Part shown: positions 60,510 to 64,000 of the stretch, piece by piece
Layout: every line of letters begins with the position of its first letter
Position numbering within the stretch: position 1 is the stretch's first letter
DNA from: JAIWNK01 sp964453115
Lineage (GTDB): Bacteria; Chloroflexota; Anaerolineae; Anaerolineales; Anaerolineaceae
Assembly: GCA_964453115.1 (NCBI GenBank)
Contig: CAYVRT010000012.1
Span: forward strand, 1-64,000
Reading direction: 5' to 3'
Length of the DNA: 64,000 nucleotides
The notes under the pieces: model-generated
Database searches by the model: none
What the model was told of the DNA's origin: nothing
Seen by the model: only the letters and a program-made list of their open reading frames with translations
Position numbers and translations under genes: made by a program

Positions 60510-61832
60510 GTGTTCGAGTCACTCTCACAACGGCTGAATCAAATTTTTGAAAATCTGCGTCGGCGTGGCAAGCTGACAGCTGAGGATGTTGACGCGGTGA
60601 TGCGCGAGGTGCGTCTGGCGCTTTTGGAAGCGGATGTGCATTACAGCGTGGTGAAGAGTTTTGTGGCTCGGGTGCGAGAACGAGCCGTGGGGGCTGAAGT
60701 TTCGAAGGCACTGAACCCGGCGCAACAGGTGATCAAGATTGTGCATGAAGAATTGATCGCAACGTTGGGCGAGCCGGAACGCCTGAATTTGAGCGGAGCG
60801 CGCCCGCGTGTGGTGATGTTGGTGGGTTTGCAGGGTTCGGGCAAGACGACTGCGGCCTCAAAACTGGCCCGGTTGTTGCGCACACAGGGTGAACGGGTGT
60901 TGCTGGTGGCAGCTGACCCCTACCGTCCGGCGGCGATTAAGCAATTGCAGACGATGGGCGAACGGGTGGGGGTGCCGGTGTTTACGGAGCAGGGCGTTAA
61001 ACCGCCTGACCTGGCGGCACGGGCCTATGACCAGGCGCAAAAAGGCGGCGTGACGGTGATGATTATTGACACTGCCGGGCGTTCGCAGCTTGACCAGGAT
61101 TTGATGGATGAGCTGCGGGCAATTGCCAGACGCGTGCCAGTGGTTGAGACGTTGTTGGTTGTGGATGCGATGATTGGTCAGGAGGCGCTGCATGTGGCAG
61201 AGGGCTTCCGCGATACGGTATCGTTGACCGGGTTGATTTTGAGCAAGATGGATGGTGATGCGCGTGGCGGTGCGGCCATTTCAATCCGCAGTGTCACGGG
61301 GGTACCGCTCAAATTCCTCGGCATGAGCGAAGGCGTCGAAGATCTGGAAGTCTACGACCCGCGCCGTTTGGCCTCGCGCATCCTTGGAATGGGGGATGTG
61401 ATTGGCCTGATTGAGCGCGCTGAGGCAGCCTTTGATGAAAAGACGGCCAAGGAACAGGCTGACCGAATGATGTCGGGCGAGTTTACGCTGGAAGATTTTG
61501 CCCAGCAATTGCGCCAGATTCGCAAGATGGGGCCATTGAGCCAGATTTTGGAAATGCTGCCCGGTTCGATGGGGCAGATGGCACGCCAGGTTTCGCCGCA
61601 GGATGCAGAGCTGCAATTGAAGCTGACCGAGGCAATTATCAATTCGATGACGGTGCAGGAGCGTCGCCATCCAGATATTCTCAATGCCAGCCGACGCCGC
61701 CGAATAGCGCGCGGTTGTGGGCATGATGTGCAGGATGTCAATCGTTTGATCAAGCAATTCCGCGAGGCACAGCGTTTGATGAAAACCCTGCAGAAGACGG
61801 GCGGGCGCGGCTTGCCGCGTCTGTTTGGCTAG
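60510..61832 (+). CDS. ffh: Signal recognition particle protein Ffh
   Basis: The protein has 440 residues. N domain (LSQRLNQIFENLRRRGKL), GTPase G domain with GLQGSGKTT (106-114), ADPYRPAAIKQL, DTAGRSQLD and SKMDGDARGG, then the Met-rich M domain with MGPLSQILEMLPG and RRRRIARGCGHDVQDVNRLIKQF for 4.5S RNA. The usual Ser in RIARGSG is Cys here. It delivers membrane proteins to FtsY/SecYEG. GTG start at 60510. Confidence 0.96.
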   Translation: MFESLSQRLNQIFENLRRRGKLTAEDVDAVMREVRLALLEADVHYSVVKSFVARVRERAVGAEVSKALNPAQQVIKIVHEELIATLGEPERLNLSGARPRVVMLVGLQGSGKTTAASKLARLLRTQGERVLLVAADPYRPAAIKQLQTMGERVGVPVFTEQGVKPPDLAARAYDQAQKGGVTVMIIDTAGRSQLDQDLMDELRAIARRVPVVETLLVVDAMIGQEALHVAEGFRDTVSLTGLILSKMDGDARGGAAISIRSVTGVPLKFLGMSEGVEDLEVYDPRRLASRILGMGDVIGLIERAEAAFDEKTAKEQADRMMSGEFTLEDFAQQLRQIRKMGPLSQILEMLPGSMGQMARQVSPQDAELQLKLTEAIINSMTVQERRHPDILNASRRRRIARGCGHDVQDVNRLIKQFREAQRLMKTLQKTGGRGLPRLFG

Positions 61833-61943
61833 TGCAAAGGCTGGGACGGGCGTCATTCGCTTCCCTTCAGCGACCCTCATCCGTTTTGGCCAGGCAAGTT
61901 CGTTTCAAAAATATTCTTTGTCAGTCTAAGGAGATACAATTCG

Positions 61944-62297
61944 ATGGTTCGTATTCGTTTACGCCGCACTGGTTTGCATGGGCAGCCAACCTACCGCCTC
62001 GTGGCGGCTGAAAAGGAAAGCCCCCGCGATGGTCGCTTCTTGGAGATTTTGGGCTTCTACAACCCACGCACTGAGCCTTTTACCCTGGAAGTGCAAGAAG
62101 ATCGCATTTACGACTGGATGAGCAAGGGCGCACAGCCTAGCGATTCGGTGCTGATGCTGTTCCGCAGCGTTGGCCTGATGGATCGGTACGAGCGCTTCAA
62201 GAAAGGCGAGGCGGTTGAAACCTTGCTGGCCGAGGCCAAAGAAGCCTATGCCAAGCGGGCTGTCAACCCGAAGACGCTTGCCTCTCAGAAAAAATAG
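61944..62297 (+). CDS. rpsP: 30S ribosomal protein S16
   Basis: The protein has 117 residues. VRIRLRRTGLHGQPTYRLVAA, RDGRFLEILGFYNPRTEP and DRIYDWMSKGAQPSDSV are the S16 core; a C-terminal extension of about 30 residues is Lys/Ala-rich. AAGGAG stands 10 bases before the ATG. Head of the rpsP-khpA-rimM run. Confidence 0.96.
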   Translation: MVRIRLRRTGLHGQPTYRLVAAEKESPRDGRFLEILGFYNPRTEPFTLEVQEDRIYDWMSKGAQPSDSVLMLFRSVGLMDRYERFKKGEAVETLLAEAKEAYAKRAVNPKTLASQKK

Positions 62298-62306
62298 CTT
62301 GCGGCC

Positions 62307-62543
62307 ATGAAAGAGCTGATCGAGTACATCGCTCGTTCTCTGGTCGAAGACCCGACACAGGTACAGGTGCGCCAGGAACGGATTGGCGGACGTGTTCACC
62401 TGGAATTGCGCGTGGCAAAAGAGGATATGGGCCGGGTAATTGGCAAAAGTGGCCGTGTGGCGAATGCAATGCGCGTTTTGTTGCGCGTGGCTTCGGCACA
62501 AGAAGGAAAGCAAGCGACGCTCGACGTGGCGGAACCGCGATGA
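62307..62543 (+). CDS. khpA: KH-domain RNA-binding protein KhpA (YlqC)
   Basis: The protein has 78 residues. ELIEYIARSLVEDP, LRVAKEDMGRVIGKSGRVANAMRVLL with the GxxG loop (GKSG) is the single KH domain of YlqC/KhpA, which pairs with KhpB in RNA regulation. It lies 9 bases after rpsP and its stop overlaps the rimM start (ATGA). Confidence 0.94.
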   Translation: MKELIEYIARSLVEDPTQVQVRQERIGGRVHLELRVAKEDMGRVIGKSGRVANAMRVLLRVASAQEGKQATLDVAEPR

Positions 62544-63106
62544 AACGGCGCGTGCCGAATTCCCCCTCAATACCGAATGCTGAAAACACAGGCTCGTCTG
62601 TCCTGGGCGGGCCTGTGTTTCTCGCGGTTGGTCTGCTGCGCCGGCCGCATGGGCTGAAAGGCGAAATGTTGATGGAGGTGTGGACAGAATTTCCGGAGCG
62701 TTTGAGAGCCGGAAAGCGTGTCTATATTGGCGAGAACCATGCTGCGCACCGTATTCGCTCGGCGCGAGCGATGGATCGGTCGCGCTTGGTGCTGCTTGAA
62801 GGCCTGAATACCCCCGAAGATACATTTGCATTTCGCAATCAGATCATGTATGTGCGCGCCGATGAACTGCCGCGCTTGCCAGAGGGCCGTTACTATCATC
62901 ACGAGTTGCTTGGCATGACGGTGCTTGACCCAGAAGGACGCCTGCTGGGTGTTTTGTCTGAAATCCTGGAAACAGGTGCGAATGATGTGTATCTGGTGAA
63001 ATGCGAGGGCGGAGAATTGCTTTTGCCAGCGATTGCGGATGTTATTCTGGCGGTAGATGTGGATGCGCGTCAGATGCAGGTGAAACCGCCCGTTTGGGAC
63101 GACTGA
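62540..63106 (+). CDS. rimM: Ribosome maturation factor RimM
   Basis: The protein has 188 residues. After an about 25-residue extension, VFLAVGLLRRPHGLKGEMLMEVWTEFPER is the RimM domain; YYHHELLGMTVLDPEGRLLGVL and the later NDVYLVKCEGGELLLPAI form the PRC barrel that binds S19. It aids assembly of the 30S head. The ATG overlaps the khpA stop. trmD and rplS, often next, are absent; dprA follows instead. Confidence 0.94.
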   Translation: MKRRVPNSPSIPNAENTGSSVLGGPVFLAVGLLRRPHGLKGEMLMEVWTEFPERLRAGKRVYIGENHAAHRIRSARAMDRSRLVLLEGLNTPEDTFAFRNQIMYVRADELPRLPEGRYYHHELLGMTVLDPEGRLLGVLSEILETGANDVYLVKCEGGELLLPAIADVILAVDVDARQMQVKPPVWDD

Positions 63107-63114
63107 AGGCCGTT

Positions 63115-64000
63115 GTGGACGAGCGAGCCTATTGGGTGGGGTTCAATCGCGTTCGCGGGATTGGTGCTGTGCGGGTGCGCGCCTTGCTGGACTTTTTTGG
63201 CAGCCTGGAGATGGCCTGGCAGGCAACACCAATTGCATTGCGCAGTGCTGGGTTGCCCGAAAAAGTGGTCGAGGCGGTGCTGGAAAAGCGGCGTGTGTTG
63301 ACCTTGGAGCAGGAATTGGAACAAATCCAAGAATCTGGGATTGGCTTGCTCACCTGGCTGGATGATGGCTATCCGCGCCGTTTGAAAGAGATTGCACAAC
63401 CGCCGCCGGTGATCTATGTGCGCGGTGAATTGCTGGATGAAGATGATTGGGCCGCTGCCATTGTTGGCACACGGCGTGTGACGGCTTATGGTCGGCAGGT
63501 AACGGCAGATGTTGCCACCTACCTGGGGGCGCACACCGTCACGGTGGTCAGTGGGTTGGCACGTGGCGTGGATGCAATTGCACATGATGCGGTCTTGAAG
63601 GCGGGCGGACGGACGATTGCCGTGTTGGGCAGTGGGGTAGACCGCATTTATCCGCCGGAGCACGAGCGGCTTGCGGCCCGAATTGCGGAGGCAGGGGCCG
63701 TGATTAGCGATTATGCGCCCGGTACGCCACCCGATTCGGTCAATTTTCCGCCACGTAACCGCATTATCTCCGGGCTGTCACGGGTGGTGGTGGTGATTGA
63801 GGCCGGGGATGATAGTGGGGCAATGATTACGGCCGCTTTTGCTGCGGATCAGGGCCGGGATGTGCTTGCGGTGCCGGGTGGCATTTACGCGCCACAGAGC
63901 AAAGGCACCAACTTGTTGATTCAGCGCGGGGCGCGTCCATTGCTGCGCCCTGAGGATGTGTTGGATGCGATGGATATTCACCCCCAACAAATGCAGCAAC
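63115..64000 (+). CDS. dprA: DNA-processing protein DprA (3' truncated by window)
   Basis: The first 295 codons are visible and the frame is still open at the window end. ERAYWVGFNRVRGIGAVRV (HhH-like N-terminus) is followed by the Rossmann-fold motifs AIVGTRRVTAYGRQ, VVSGLARGVDAIAHDAVLKAGGRTI, VLGSGVDRIYPPEH and FPPRNRIISGLS. It loads RecA onto incoming single strands in transformation. The GTG at 63115 has GAAGG 5 bases upstream and lies 8 bases after rimM. Confidence 0.93.
   Translation, partial: MDERAYWVGFNRVRGIGAVRVRALLDFFGSLEMAWQATPIALRSAGLPEKVVEAVLEKRRVLTLEQELEQIQESGIGLLTWLDDGYPRRLKEIAQPPPVIYVRGELLDEDDWAAAIVGTRRVTAYGRQVTADVATYLGAHTVTVVSGLARGVDAIAHDAVLKAGGRTIAVLGSGVDRIYPPEHERLAARIAEAGAVISDYAPGTPPDSVNFPPRNRIISGLSRVVVVIEAGDDSGAMITAAFAADQGRDVLAVPGGIYAPQSKGTNLLIQRGARPLLRPEDVLDAMDIHPQQMQQ

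Overview
This window reads as a continuous piece of chromosome from a free-living bacterium, moderately G+C rich and densely coded on both strands. The best guess is Chloroflexota, probably class Anaerolineae. The grounds are the mix of protein types: Pro/Thr-rich linkers in exported proteins and lipoproteins, a fused MoaD-MoaE, a polyphosphate-glucokinase-like ROK kinase, a membrane-anchored baseplate-J-like protein beside ruvX and mltG, and no outer-membrane or LPS genes. The assignment is an inference; there is no rRNA gene here to test it. I found no tRNA or rRNA gene, no insertion sequence, no CRISPR array and no prophage block. No gene-free stretch exceeds about 250 bases.

Layout. 1-3533: right end of an accessory restriction-modification locus (N6-adenine methylase of the Eco57I type, then a GIY-YIG nuclease/SF2 helicase fusion), more A+T rich at its left end. 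3550-6120 (minus): four-gene operon of SAM methyltransferase, PIG-L deacetylase, FmdB zinc ribbon and a ketodihydrosphingosine-reductase-like SDR. 6241-9986 (plus): copper ATPase, PHP phosphoesterase and an unknown gene. 9992-17528: scpA diverging from moaC, moaD-moaE, a threonine-synthase-like gene, rnc and smc. 17600-19991 (minus): PpiC foldase and the rpsF-ssb-rpsR operon. 20345-28498: an AIM24 protein, then on the minus strand recJ, an Fe-S nuclease, a UvrD helicase and a second SF1-like ATPase, which together resemble a split AddAB/AdnAB. 28554-31654 (minus): MsrPQ, a DnaQ-like exonuclease and a lipoprotein. 31771-35641 (plus): baseplate-J-like protein, ruvX, mltG and a ROK glucokinase. 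35658-38243 (minus): aspartase-like lyase, ferredoxin and MnSOD. 38381-39343: EamA transporter. 39372-47266 (minus): a tight six-gene run of cNMP-binding protein, CinA, amidohydrolase-CYTH fusion, glgA, glgC and malQ. 47359-50297 (plus): yraN, miaA and an acyl-CoA ligase. 50347-60333 (minus): ftsH, HAD-DinB fusion, Cys-rich protein, efp, M23 lipoprotein, PD40 protein, unknown gene, DUF1015 and DegV. 60510-64000 (plus): ffh, rpsP, khpA, rimM and dprA, which runs off the end.

Most interesting points. (1) A cyclic-nucleotide-binding protein heads a compact operon that contains a deaminase-CYTH fusion (CYTH is the class IV adenylate cyclase / triphosphatase fold) and the glycogen synthesis genes; this may be an undescribed nucleotide-sensing link to glycogen metabolism. 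(2) A three-gene set of dead-looking SF1 ATPase, active SF1 helicase and Fe-S nuclease leads straight into recJ. (3) At least five genes have a perfect TATAAT box 7-8 bases before the start codon, which implies leaderless transcripts. One of them carries a perfect palindrome where the -35 box should be.
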